A stretch of DNA of 64,000 nt, from assembly GCF_050107595.1 (NCBI RefSeq), contig NZ_JBNILH010000002.1, positions 558,001 to 622,000 of the forward strand, read 5' to 3'. The notes beneath the pieces were generated by a model. The model did not search any database and was not told where the DNA came from. It saw only the letters and a list, made by a program, of their open reading frames with translations. Below, piece by piece: positions 7,884 through 15,938 of the stretch. Position 1 is the stretch's first letter; every line of letters begins with the position of its first letter. A program made the position numbers and the translations under genes. Source of the DNA: Bacillus_AB infantis_C. GTDB lineage: Bacteria > Bacillota > Bacilli > Bacillales > Cytobacillaceae.

Positions 7884-9122
7884 TTGATAAAGAAATATAC
7901 ATGCCAAAATGGTGTAAGAGTAGTTCTGGAAAATATACCGACGGTCCGTTCAGTGGCAATCGGTGTCTGGATCGGGACCGGTTCAAGGAATGAGCATCCC
8001 GGCAATAACGGAGTTTCTCATTTTCTGGAGCATATGTTCTTTAAAGGGACAAAAACAAGGACAGCCAGGGAGATAGCAGAATCCTTTGACAGCATTGGCG
8101 GTCAGGTCAATGCTTTTACATCAAAGGAATATACATGCTATTATGCGAAGGTCCTTGATACACATTCAAAATTTGCACTGGATGTACTGGCAGATATGTT
8201 CTTTAATTCCACCTTTGTGGATGAAGAATTAAATAAAGAGAAAAATGTTGTGCTCGAGGAAATCAAGATGTATGAAGATACGCCAGATGATATCGTCCAT
8301 GATCTTCTTGGCAAGGCTATATATGAGAGCCATCCGCTTGGCTATCCGATCCTCGGGACTGAGGAAACACTGGAGACCTTTAAAGGGGACACATTAAGGG
8401 AATATATGCATGAAACTTATACTCCAGAAAATGTTGTCATCTCCATTGCTGGCAATATCTCCGATTCTTTCATCCAGGAAGTGGAGAAGCTGTTCGGCTC
8501 CTATGAAGCCGGAAAGCAGGAAAGAAATCAGGAAAAGCCTGTTTTTCATTCAAACCGGGTCTCACGGAAAAAAGAGACCGAACAGGCTCATCTATGTTTA
8601 GGCTATGAAGGCCTTCCGGTCGGGCATAAAGATATGTACAGCCTGATCCTTCTGAACAATATCCTCGGGGGAAGCATGAGCAGCCGCCTGTTCCAGGATG
8701 TAAGGGAACAAAGAGGGCTGGCGTATTCAGTCTTTTCTTATCACTCATCATTCCAGGATACCGGGATGGTCACGATATACGGCGGCACCGGGGCTAAGCA
8801 GCTGGATGTGCTGTTTGAAACAATCCAGGAAACGCTTGCTACATTAAAAAGGGACGGCATCACTGAGAAAGAGCTGAAGAACAGCAAGGAACAGATGAAG
8901 GGAAGCCTGATGCTGAGCCTTGAAAGCACAAACAGCCGCATGAGCCGCAATGGCAAGAACGAACTGCTGCTCGGAAGGCACCGTTCACTCGATGAGATAG
9001 TCGAACAAATTGATGCAGTCTCAGAAGCAGGAGTCAACGAAATGGCAAACTCCATCTTCTCAGACCAATTCTCTGTTTCATTGATCAGCCCTGACGGCGT
9101 ACTGCCAAAGAATCTGGCTTAA
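7884..9122 (+). CDS. mlpA: M16 family zinc protease MlpA/YmxG
   Basis: A mitochondrial-processing-peptidase-type M16 metalloprotease of 412 residues. The inverted zinc motif HxxEH is intact as H46-F-L-E49-H50, and the downstream glutamate lies in NVVLEEIKMYEDTPDD. A second M16 half follows (LGGSMSSRLFQDVREQRGLAYSV). In B. subtilis this gene (ymxG/mlpA) has been linked to control of extracellular protease expression; the substrate is unclear. The start is a TTG at 7884, chosen because AGGAGG lies 7 bases upstream at 7871-7876 and the protein begins MIKKYTCQNGVR as in the family. A terminator follows at once. Confidence 0.95.
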   Translation: MIKKYTCQNGVRVVLENIPTVRSVAIGVWIGTGSRNEHPGNNGVSHFLEHMFFKGTKTRTAREIAESFDSIGGQVNAFTSKEYTCYYAKVLDTHSKFALDVLADMFFNSTFVDEELNKEKNVVLEEIKMYEDTPDDIVHDLLGKAIYESHPLGYPILGTEETLETFKGDTLREYMHETYTPENVVISIAGNISDSFIQEVEKLFGSYEAGKQERNQEKPVFHSNRVSRKKETEQAHLCLGYEGLPVGHKDMYSLILLNNILGGSMSSRLFQDVREQRGLAYSVFSYHSSFQDTGMVTIYGGTGAKQLDVLFETIQETLATLKRDGITEKELKNSKEQMKGSLMLSLESTNSRMSRNGKNELLLGRHRSLDEIVEQIDAVSEAGVNEMANSIFSDQFSVSLISPDGVLPKNLA

Positions 9123-9138
9123 ATAGAGAAGTGACTTG

Positions 9139-9163
9139 AACCCGGCGTGAGTGCCGGGTTTTT
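9139..9163 (+). terminator. Rho-independent terminator after mlpA
   Basis: An 8-bp stem, AACCCGGC / GCCGGGTT, loop GTGAGT, then TTTTT. It lies just before the repeat array. Confidence 0.85.
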
Positions 9164-9207
9164 GTTATATTTTGGCCAAAGCTCAGATGGAACTTTGGGG
9201 AAACTGG

Positions 9208-9850
9208 ATAGAGGAGGCATCAACTGCGGCAAGCTGAGGTCCTATGAGTGATTGGTGGAATAGAGGGTGCCAGTTTGCTGGATAGAGGGTGTTAGTGGGA
9301 CCGACTAAGGCCCTCTGAGAGCCAGAATGCCTGGATAGAGGGTGCTAGTGCGGCTGACTAAGGCCTTCTGAGAGCCAGAATGCCTGATAGAGGGTGTTAG
9401 TGCGGTTGACTAAGGCCTTCTGAGAGCCAGAATGCCTGATAGAGGGTGTTAGTGCGGTTGACTAAGGCCTTCTGAGAGCCAGAATGCCTGATAGAGGGTG
9501 CTAGTGCGGTTGACTAAGGCCCTCTGTGAGTCAGTTTGCTGGATAGAGGGTATTAGTGGGACCGACGAAGGCTCTCTGAATGTCATTTTGCGGGATAGAG
9601 GGTGCTAGTGCGGCTGACTAAGGCCCTCTGAGAGCCAGAATCCTGGATAGAGGGTGTTAGTCCGGACCGACTAAGGCCTTCTGAAAGTCATTTTGCGGGA
9701 TAGAGGGTGTTAGTCCGGCCGACTAAAGCCTTCTGAGAGTCAATTTACAGAATAGAGGGTGTTAGTCCAGCCGACTAAGGCCCTCTAAAAGTCATTTTTC
9801 AGAATAGAGGGTGCCAGTGCCTCCAGCAAAAACCCTCAACCTTGCCCCCT
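9208..9850. repeat. Tandem array of 52-bp hairpin-forming repeats (about 11 units plus partials)
   Basis: Units begin with ATAGAGGGT at 9282, 9335, 9387, 9439, 9491, 9543, 9595, 9647, 9700, 9752 and 9804, giving a 52-53 bp period with no spacers. A diverged unit starts at 9208 and a 22-bp remnant at 9260. Units starting at 9387 and 9439 are identical over all 52 bases; the last unit is diverged. Each unit contains the near-palindrome AGAGGGTGTTAGT ... ACTAAGGCCCTCT around a seven-base loop, so every unit can form a hairpin. The period is not a multiple of three and no ORF spans the array, so it is noncoding. Together with short flanks it fills the 818-bp gap between mlpA and ymxH. Confidence 0.95.
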
Positions 9851-9940
9851 AGGTTTTTATCAATCGAAAAGATGGAATGCTTCTAAAATCAATTTCCTGC
9901 CGTAAATATATATTGAGGACAAAGACTGGGGGGGATTTGC

Positions 9941-10186
9941 GTGAGACTCAGTGAGCTGAGCGGGAAGGAAATTGTTGATGCGAAAAAAGCTGAGCGCCTC
10001 GGAGTGCTGGGCCAGACTGACCTTGAAATAAATGAAAAGGACGGACAAATCAAGGCCCTCCTCATTCCGTCGCTGAAATGGTTCGGCCTGAAGCGTCAGG
10101 GAGGGGAAATTACAGTGCCCTGGCAGCATATCAAGAAAATCGGCAATGATATGATTATCATTGATATGCCTGATGATGACAGCTGA
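9941..10186 (+). CDS. ymxH: YlmC/YmxH family sporulation protein, PRC-barrel
   Basis: An 81-residue single PRC-barrel protein starting MRLSELSGKEIVDAKKAERLG, the pattern of the YlmC/YmxH family. In B. subtilis ymxH sits in the same place after mlpA. The role is not well defined, but the family is tied to sporulating Firmicutes. The start is GTG 9941 with a run of G (9928-9934) as ribosome binding site. The full-length domain ends in an acidic tail, MPDDDS. It is cut off from mlpA by the hairpin array and from dpaA by a long terminator, so it is probably its own transcription unit. Confidence 0.85.
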   Translation: MRLSELSGKEIVDAKKAERLGVLGQTDLEINEKDGQIKALLIPSLKWFGLKRQGGEITVPWQHIKKIGNDMIIIDMPDDDS

Positions 10187-10227
10187 ATCAAGGCGTGGCG
10201 GCCGTTAGTGAAGCGTGCGGCTGCTGG

Positions 10228-10274
10228 CAAAAGGGGTGCGGAATGATCTTTCATTCTGCACCCCTTTTGTTTTG
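10228..10274 (+). terminator. Long stem terminator after ymxH
   Basis: A stem of about 18 bp with one mismatch (10228-10246 with 10251-10269) and a TCTT loop is followed by TTTTG. The A-rich 5' side means it could also work on the minus strand. Confidence 0.85.
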
Positions 10275-10380
10275 CCATTATGGTCTTTTGATAGTGTTCT
10301 CTCAGACAAGCGTCCTCCGCATTGGTTTAGGTTTATTTTCCGCATTATCTGTCCGCCCATATTTCTGCCTTAAAAAACTC

Positions 10381-10408
10381 ACCTTATCTGAGCTGCTGTC
10401 ATAGGATG
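10381..10408 (+). promoter_or_regulatory. Candidate SigK promoter of dpaA
   Basis: AC (10381-10382), exactly 17 bases, then CATAGGATG (10400-10408) fits the mother-cell SigK pattern AC-N16/17-CATANNNTA in all but the last base. dpaAB (spoVF) is known to be made in the mother cell under SigK in B. subtilis. The start would be about 58 nt before the dpaA ATG. Confidence 0.55.
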
Positions 10409-10472
10409 TTGGAGTAGTTATTTATGAGACTTTAGATTCCTGTAAGATTCTTTAGAAGAAGGTGAATATTTC

Positions 10473-11381
10473 ATGCTGACAGGGATGCAAATAGCAGTAA
10501 TGGGCGGGGATGCCAGGCAGCTGGAGATAATCAGCAAGCTGACGGAACTGGATGCGAAAACCCTGCTCATTGGCTTTGAGCAGCTGGATCATGCTTTTAC
10601 CGGAGCATCGAAGGAGAAAGTGGATGAAGTCGATTTTTCAGCTCTGGATAGCATAATCCTGCCTGTGCCAGGCACCAACCTGGAAGGGCAGGTTGAGACT
10701 ATATTTTCAAATGAGAAGGTTTTCTTAACAGAAGATATGATCGCCCAAACACAGCCGCACTGTACCATATATTCCGGCATTACAAATTCCTATCTGGATT
10801 CTATCACCAGTCAGAATGACAGAAGGCTGGTGCAGCTGTTTGAAAGGGATGACATTGCCATCTATAATTCGATTCCGACTGTTGAAGGGACAATCATGAT
10901 GGCCATTCAGCATACTGATTTCACCATTCACGGATCCAACGTGGTGGTCCTTGGCATGGGCAGAGTCGGTATGAGCGTGGCAAGAACCTTTCACTCTTTA
11001 GGGGCAAAGGTAAAGGTTGGCGCAAGAAGGAGCGAGCATATTGCGAGAATTACTGAAATGGGGCTGACTCCGTTCCATTTGGATGATATTCAGTCATTTG
11101 TCAAAGACACGGACATTTGCATTAACACCATACCGCATCTGATTGTCAGTGCTTCGGTCATCAGCAAGATGCCTGTCCATACCCTGATCATTGACCTGGC
11201 ATCAAAACCTGGAGGGACAGATTTCCGCTATGCTGAAAAGAGGGGCATAAAGGCATTGCTGGCCCCGGGCCTTCCGGGAATCGTTGCCCCGAAAACAGCA
11301 GGGCAGATTCTCGCCAATGTGCTGGCCCAGCTGCTTGCCGATGACTTTCAAAATAAAAGGGGGCAATACCATGACGCTTAA
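10473..11381 (+). CDS. dpaA: Dipicolinate synthase subunit A
   Basis: DpaA (SpoVFA) with DpaB oxidises dihydrodipicolinate to dipicolinic acid in the mother cell; the product is pumped into the forespore and is needed for heat resistance. The 302-residue protein has an N-terminal domain starting TGMQIAVMGGDARQLEI and a Rossmann nucleotide-binding motif VVVLGMGRVGMSVAR near residue 155. The start is ATG 10473 with GAAGGTG upstream. The end overlaps dpaB by 11 bp. A SigK-type promoter is visible upstream. The position before asd-dapG-dapA matches B. subtilis and links it to the pathway that makes its substrate. Confidence 0.97.
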   Translation: MLTGMQIAVMGGDARQLEIISKLTELDAKTLLIGFEQLDHAFTGASKEKVDEVDFSALDSIILPVPGTNLEGQVETIFSNEKVFLTEDMIAQTQPHCTIYSGITNSYLDSITSQNDRRLVQLFERDDIAIYNSIPTVEGTIMMAIQHTDFTIHGSNVVVLGMGRVGMSVARTFHSLGAKVKVGARRSEHIARITEMGLTPFHLDDIQSFVKDTDICINTIPHLIVSASVISKMPVHTLIIDLASKPGGTDFRYAEKRGIKALLAPGLPGIVAPKTAGQILANVLAQLLADDFQNKRGQYHDA

Positions 11382-11970
11382 AGGTAAAAAGATCGGGTTT
11401 GGCCTTACTGGTTCACATTGTACTTATGATGCCGTTTTCCCTGAGATAGAAAAGCTTGTCAATGCAGGAGCAGAGGTGCTCCCAGTTGTAACAAGCACTG
11501 TTCAGAATACTGAAACGAGATTTGGAGCGGGGGAGGATTGGATTGAGAGAATCGAGAACCTGACTGGCAATAAGGTGATCGATTCGATTGTAAAGGCAGA
11601 GCCCCTTGGACCAAAGATACCGCTGGACTGCATGGTCATTGCGCCATTGACAGGAAACTCCATGAGCAAATTTGCCAATGCGATGACAGATTCCCCGGTT
11701 CTGATGGCGGCTAAGGCAACGCTCAGGAATCAAAGCCCTGTTGTAGTCGGCATCTCCACAAATGATGCCCTGGGGCTGAACGGAATGAATCTGATGAGGC
11801 TGATGGCAGTGAAGAATATTTACTTCATCCCATTCGGACAGGATGATCCGGTTAAAAAGCCCAATTCAATGGTTGCCAGGATGACCATGCTTTCAGAAAC
11901 GATTGAAGCGGCCATCGCGGGAAAACAGCTCCAGCCGGTCATTGTTGAACGCTATAAAGACGGTAACTGA
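11371..11970 (+). CDS. dpaB: Dipicolinate synthase subunit B
   Basis: The flavoprotein-like subunit (SpoVFB) of dipicolinate synthase. The 199-residue product starts MTLKGKKIGFGLTGSHCTYD and has the family segment DCMVIAPLTGNSMSKFANAMTDSPVLMAAKA, typical of the flavoprotein fold. I set the start at ATG 11371, after AAAGGGGG (11356-11363) inside the end of dpaA. The longer frame from 11284 is only the in-frame part overlapping dpaA. Coupling with dpaA ensures equal amounts of the two subunits. About 260 bp without a gene separate it from asd. Confidence 0.97.
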   Translation: MTLKGKKIGFGLTGSHCTYDAVFPEIEKLVNAGAEVLPVVTSTVQNTETRFGAGEDWIERIENLTGNKVIDSIVKAEPLGPKIPLDCMVIAPLTGNSMSKFANAMTDSPVLMAAKATLRNQSPVVVGISTNDALGLNGMNLMRLMAVKNIYFIPFGQDDPVKKPNSMVARMTMLSETIEAAIAGKQLQPVIVERYKDGN

Positions 11971-12039
11971 TCTCCATGCCTTCCATCATAAAAAAGTTTA
12001 TTTCTTTAACAGGTGAATATGTTAAAATGAAAATATTAA

Positions 12040-12085
12040 ATATGAGATTGTCCACCTATTCAATCATTGGACCATCATCTCATAT
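12040..12085 (+). repeat. Two-tier inverted repeat upstream of asd
   Basis: ATATGAGAT (12040-12048) pairs with ATCTCATAT (12077-12085). Inside it GTCCA pairs with TGGAC. No T run follows, so it is not a plain terminator. It could structure the asd leader; the role is unknown. Confidence 0.45.
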
Positions 12086-12228
12086 ACTGGAAGCATAGTG
12101 AATGCTATACTACAATAAGAATGGCGGTGGCGAAGAAAACAACAGCTGCCGTCCTCTTATATTGCCTGCAAAAGATAAGCAGCTTAAAATCGATTAATCA
12201 TTTTGTATGCTGGAAGGGGAAGTTTTGG

Positions 12229-13278
12229 ATGGAGAACAAAAAAGGGTTTCACGTTGCAGTCGTCGGGGCTACCGGAGCTGTTGGACAGCAGATGCTGCAG
12301 ACTTTAGAAAGCAGAGATTTCCCTGTATCGAAATTAACTTTACTATCTTCTGCCCGCTCAGCCGGCACAAAGGTAAGTTATAAAGGAAATGAATATATTG
12401 TGGAAGAAGCCAGGCCGGAGAGCTTTGCCGGTGTGGATATCGCTTTATTCTCAGCAGGCGGCGGCGTTTCAAAAGAACTGGCTCCGCATGCTGTTGAGCA
12501 TGGCGCCATTGTGGTTGATAATACAAGCGCCTTCCGTATGGCAGAAAATGTGCCCCTCGTTGTCCCTGAGGTGAATGAAGAAGACCTCAGGAAGCATAAT
12601 GGGATTATCGCCAATCCTAACTGCTCTACCATCCAGATGGTTGCAGCCCTTGAACCGCTGCGGAAGAAGCATGGCTTAAGCAAGGTCATCGTTTCTACGT
12701 ATCAGGCTGTTTCCGGTTCTGGCGCTGCGGCAGTTGATGAGCTGTACAGCCAGACTAAGGCGATCATTAATAATGAGGAGCATGAACCGAAGATCCTTCC
12801 GGTCAAAGGCGACAAAAAGCATTATCAGATTGCCTTTAATGCTATCCCTCAAATTGATATGTTTCAGGAAAACGGATTTACATTTGAAGAAATGAAAATG
12901 ATCAACGAAACAAAGAAAATCATGCATATGCCTGATCTTCAGGTGGCAGCTACCTGTGTCCGCCTTCCTGTAGCTACCGGCCACTCGGAGTCAGTATACT
13001 TTGAGCTGGAAGCCGGAGGAGTGAATGCACAGGAAATCAAAGACATTCTTAAGGATGCCCCTGGTGTTGTGCTTCAGGATGACCCGGAAAATCAAATCTA
13101 CCCGATGCCTGCAGATTGTGTAGGCAAAAATGATATCTTTGTCGGCCGGATCCGCAAAGACCTTGACAATGACAAAGGCTTCCACATGTGGGTAGTCTCT
13201 GATAATCTCTTAAAAGGCGCAGCGTGGAATTCAGTCCAGATCGCCGAAAGCTTAATCAAGCTGGAATTGGTAAAATAA
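12229..13278 (+). CDS. asd: Aspartate-semialdehyde dehydrogenase
   Basis: Asd reduces aspartyl phosphate to aspartate semialdehyde with NADPH, the branch point to lysine, diaminopimelate, dipicolinate, threonine and methionine. The NADP-binding motif GATGAVGQ is at residues 13-20 and the catalytic cysteine is C132 in NPNCSTIQ. The later RLPVATGHSE holds a conserved histidine. The start is ATG 12229, 349 residues, behind GGAAGGGGAAG. The longer frame back to 12067 has no ribosome binding site and no family similarity in its extra 54 residues. It is followed by dapG and dapA as one biosynthetic unit. Confidence 0.97.
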   Translation: MENKKGFHVAVVGATGAVGQQMLQTLESRDFPVSKLTLLSSARSAGTKVSYKGNEYIVEEARPESFAGVDIALFSAGGGVSKELAPHAVEHGAIVVDNTSAFRMAENVPLVVPEVNEEDLRKHNGIIANPNCSTIQMVAALEPLRKKHGLSKVIVSTYQAVSGSGAAAVDELYSQTKAIINNEEHEPKILPVKGDKKHYQIAFNAIPQIDMFQENGFTFEEMKMINETKKIMHMPDLQVAATCVRLPVATGHSESVYFELEAGGVNAQEIKDILKDAPGVVLQDDPENQIYPMPADCVGKNDIFVGRIRKDLDNDKGFHMWVVSDNLLKGAAWNSVQIAESLIKLELVK

Positions 13279-13307
13279 GTGGAAACGGATATTTTTGAGG
13301 TGTTACG

Positions 13308-14552
13308 ATGAAGATAATCGTCCAGAAGTTCGGAGGCACATCCGTACGGGATGACAGCAGCCGGGCGCACGCAAAAAGGCATATTAAAAAAGCTTTGTCA
13401 GAAGGCTATAAAGTAGTGGCAGTCGTTTCTGCGATGGGGCGCCAGGGCGATCCCTATGCAACAGATACCCTCTTATCGCTGATCGGCGGAACCGGCAGCA
13501 AAATCAGCAAGCGGGAAAATGACCTTCTTTTATCATGCGGTGAAACCATTTCAAGCATTGTGTTCACCAACATGCTGAGGGAGGAAGGCATCGAGGCCGC
13601 AGCACTGACCGGTGCACAGGCCGGATTCAGGACCAACAGCGATTTCACGAACGCGAAGATCATTGAAATGAAATGCGACAGATTGCTAAGGGAGCTTGAG
13701 GAATCCGATGTAGTCGTCGTGGCAGGCTTCCAGGGAGCAGCAAAGAATGGCGATATCACAACCATCGGCAGAGGCGGGAGCGACACTTCAGCCGCTGCGC
13801 TCGGGGCTGCGCTTCAGGCAGAGTGGATTGATATCTTTACAGATGTAGAAGGCATCATGACGGCCGATCCGCGCATCGCCGAGAATGCAAGGGCGCTTTC
13901 AGTCGTCACCTATACAGAGGTCTGCAATCTTGCCTATCAGGGAGCGAAGGTCATCCATCCCCGGGCAGTGGAGATCGCTATGCAGGCCAAGGTGCCGATC
14001 AGGATCAGGTCCACTTATTCCGACGGACTTGGAACATTGGTCACAGCCATCAATAAAAACAGCCGGGGCAGCGACATTAAAGAGCGGCCTGTAACAGGCA
14101 TCGCGCATTTATCCAATGTTACTCAGATCAAGGTCTTTGCCAAAAAGGACCAGTACAACCTGCAGGCAGAGGTCTTCAAGGCGATGGCCAATGAACAGAT
14201 CAGCGTTGATTTTATCAATATTTCGCCGAATGGCGTTGTATATACCGTTTCGGAGGATATGGCTGACAAAGCGGTCAAAACGCTTGAGCAGCTGGGCCAT
14301 GATCCTGTTCTGGAGCGACACTGCGCCAAGGTTTCCGTTGTAGGAGCCGGGATGGCAGGAGTGCCGGGTGTCACTTCAAAGATTGTCACAGCACTTTCAG
14401 AGGAGAGCATCAGGATCCTCCAGTCAGCGGACAGCCATACAACCATCTGGGTGCTGGTCAAGCAGAAGGATCTTGTCAAGGCAGTCAATGCCCTTCATGA
14501 TGCCTTCCAGCTTGAGCAGGAGTCATTGGAATTCGAACAGACAGATATATAG
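13308..14552 (+). CDS. dapG: Aspartate kinase I, diaminopimelate-sensitive type
   Basis: DapG phosphorylates aspartate, the first step to lysine and diaminopimelate. The 414-residue protein has the kinase motif KFGGTSV near the N-terminus, GRGGSDTSAAALGAAL, and FTDVEGIMTADPR in the kinase domain, then two C-terminal ACT-type regions (from about residue 265) for allosteric control. By position between asd and dapA it corresponds to the B. subtilis isozyme inhibited by diaminopimelate; that specificity is inferred, not visible. The start is ATG 13308 with GAGGTG upstream, 29 bp after asd. Confidence 0.96.
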   Translation: MKIIVQKFGGTSVRDDSSRAHAKRHIKKALSEGYKVVAVVSAMGRQGDPYATDTLLSLIGGTGSKISKRENDLLLSCGETISSIVFTNMLREEGIEAAALTGAQAGFRTNSDFTNAKIIEMKCDRLLRELEESDVVVVAGFQGAAKNGDITTIGRGGSDTSAAALGAALQAEWIDIFTDVEGIMTADPRIAENARALSVVTYTEVCNLAYQGAKVIHPRAVEIAMQAKVPIRIRSTYSDGLGTLVTAINKNSRGSDIKERPVTGIAHLSNVTQIKVFAKKDQYNLQAEVFKAMANEQISVDFINISPNGVVYTVSEDMADKAVKTLEQLGHDPVLERHCAKVSVVGAGMAGVPGVTSKIVTALSEESIRILQSADSHTTIWVLVKQKDLVKAVNALHDAFQLEQESLEFEQTDI

Positions 14553-14569
14553 GCAGGGAGTTGTAAAGA

Positions 14570-15439
14570 ATGGTTCTATTTGGAAGAGTTTCTACAGCAA
14601 TGGTGACGCCTTTTGATAAAAAAGGCCATATAGATTTTACAAAAACAACGCAGCTTATCAACCATTTAATCGAGAACGGAACAGATTCACTCGTGGTTGC
14701 CGGCACAACAGGGGAATCGCCGACACTGACAAAAGAAGAAAAGCTGGCGCTGTTCAAGCACGTCGTCAAGGTTGTCGACAAAAGGATCCCCATCATTGCA
14801 GGAACAGGCAGCAATGATACGTATGCTTCTGTTGAAATGACAAAGAAGGCGGAGCAGATCGGCGTGGATGCTGTTATGGTCGTAGCTCCCTATTATAATA
14901 AACCAAATCAGGAAGGTTTGTACCAGCACTTCAAAACGGTTGCTGAAAGCACATCCCTGCCTGTCATGGTTTACAATATCCCGGGAAGATCTGTAGTCAA
15001 TATCACTCCGGAAACAGTGATCAGGCTGTCGAAGATTCCTAATATCAAGGCTGTCAAAGAAGCAAGCGGCGACTTGAACAGCATGACAGCGATCATAGCG
15101 GGCACTGATGAAGACTTCCTTCTGTATTCAGGAGACGATGGACTGACGCTTCCGGCAATGGCGATTGGCGCAGCGGGAGTGGTTTCTGTAGCTTCGCACG
15201 TGATTGGAATCGAAATGCAAAGCATGATTGCTTCTTTCCTTGATGGCAATGTTGGAGAAGCTGCTGTTAAGCATCAGAAGCTCCTTCCGCTTATGGAAGG
15301 CCTTTTTGCCGCACCAAGCCCGGTGCCAGTCAAGACTGCCCTTCAGCTGAAGGGCATTGACACCGGTTCAGTAAGGCTGCCGCTGGTTCCTCTTACAGAA
15401 CAGGAAAGAGCTGCACTGCTCAGCTTGTTCCAAAACTAA
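14570..15439 (+). CDS. dapA: 4-hydroxy-tetrahydrodipicolinate synthase
   Basis: DapA condenses pyruvate with aspartate semialdehyde to give the first lysine/dipicolinate-branch intermediate. The Schiff-base lysine is K163 in IKAVKEASGD and the catalytic tyrosine Y135 in MVYNIPGR. The pyruvate-binding GTTGES is near residue 45. 289 residues is the usual length. The start is ATG 14570 after AGGGAG. Together with asd and dapG upstream and dpaAB before them, the cluster holds most steps from aspartate to dipicolinate. Confidence 0.97.
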   Translation: MVLFGRVSTAMVTPFDKKGHIDFTKTTQLINHLIENGTDSLVVAGTTGESPTLTKEEKLALFKHVVKVVDKRIPIIAGTGSNDTYASVEMTKKAEQIGVDAVMVVAPYYNKPNQEGLYQHFKTVAESTSLPVMVYNIPGRSVVNITPETVIRLSKIPNIKAVKEASGDLNSMTAIIAGTDEDFLLYSGDDGLTLPAMAIGAAGVVSVASHVIGIEMQSMIASFLDGNVGEAAVKHQKLLPLMEGLFAAPSPVPVKTALQLKGIDTGSVRLPLVPLTEQERAALLSLFQN

Positions 15440-15457
15440 TTAAAACGATCCTTATCA

Positions 15458-15487
15458 GGCCGGAGAGCACCTGCTCCCGGTCTTTTC
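15458..15487 (+). terminator. Terminator after dapA
   Basis: A GGCCGG-A-GAGC / GCTC-C-CGGTC stem with a short loop ends in TCTTTTCC. It closes the asd-dapG-dapA unit. Confidence 0.65.
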
Positions 15488-15532
15488 CTATAGGGCTGAC
15501 TGATTCCTGCAGATACGAAAAAATTAAATTGG

Positions 15533-15562
15533 TTGTCATAAAATTCATAAATCAAGTATAAT
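15533..15562 (+). promoter_or_regulatory. Strong SigA-type promoter in the dapA-rnjB gap
   Basis: TTGTCA (15533-15538), an 18-bp spacer and a perfect TATAAT (15557-15562). No gene starts near it: the next CDS is 370 bp further on. The intervening DNA is rich in inverted repeats. Confidence 0.6.
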
Positions 15563-15568
15563 GGGTGT

Positions 15569-15798
15569 AACTGAACTCGTCCGATTATGCAATACATTTT
15601 TTGAATATTCTTTCATAGATAAAAGCGGCCTTGAATAGGGGCTGCTTTACAATAAAGCAGGCCAGCTGGAAGGCCAGAAATCAGTGTGGGCTGCTCCGGA
15701 TTCAGGAAGGAAGAGTGATGGCTATCCTAGGAAATAGGTTTGCCTGTCAGATCCGTTCCTAAGCCGGTCCCGGCTTTAGGCCGCCATCATGCTTTTTT
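15569..15798 (+). ncRNA. Candidate structured RNA between dapA and rnjB
   Basis: Downstream of a good promoter lie several nested inverted repeats. GGCCTT ... AAGGCC (about 15628-15676) encloses the perfect hairpin CTGCTTTA-CAA-TAAAGCAG. Further on, GTGATGGC pairs with GCCATCAT around two hairpins, CCTA-GGAAA-TAGG and CCTAAGCCG / CGGCTTTAGG, and the block ends in GCTTTTTT near 15790-15798. I recognise no T-box, lysine, SAM, purine, TPP, FMN or RNase P signature. It may be a stand-alone RNA or a leader that controls rnjB. The rest of the 499-bp gap holds a CCCC/GGGG hairpin and the rnjB ribosome binding site. Confidence 0.45.
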
Positions 15799-15938
15799 GC
15801 TGAACCATGCAGTCAGTATACATAAAAGTTTTAAGGACGTTTTCTGTTTATAAGCGTGTTAAGCTATACAGCTATATATATTAAAAAGGCTTGCCCCAGT
15901 CCGGGGTACAGCCGAAACAGCATTGGAGGAGCTTTTAG

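Noticed and set aside
9282..9850. CRISPR array
   Set aside because: The units are contiguous 52-bp repeats with no unique spacers, and no cas genes are nearby.
15700..15798. Fluoride riboswitch
   Set aside because: GATGGCTATCCTA recalls the 3' part, but the 5' GGNGATGG and AACCGC parts are missing, and the downstream gene is not a fluoride exporter.
15569..15938. T-box or lysine riboswitch next to dapA
   Set aside because: No T-box AGGGTGGNACCGCG and no L-box core; the element is downstream of dapA, not upstream of the lysine genes.
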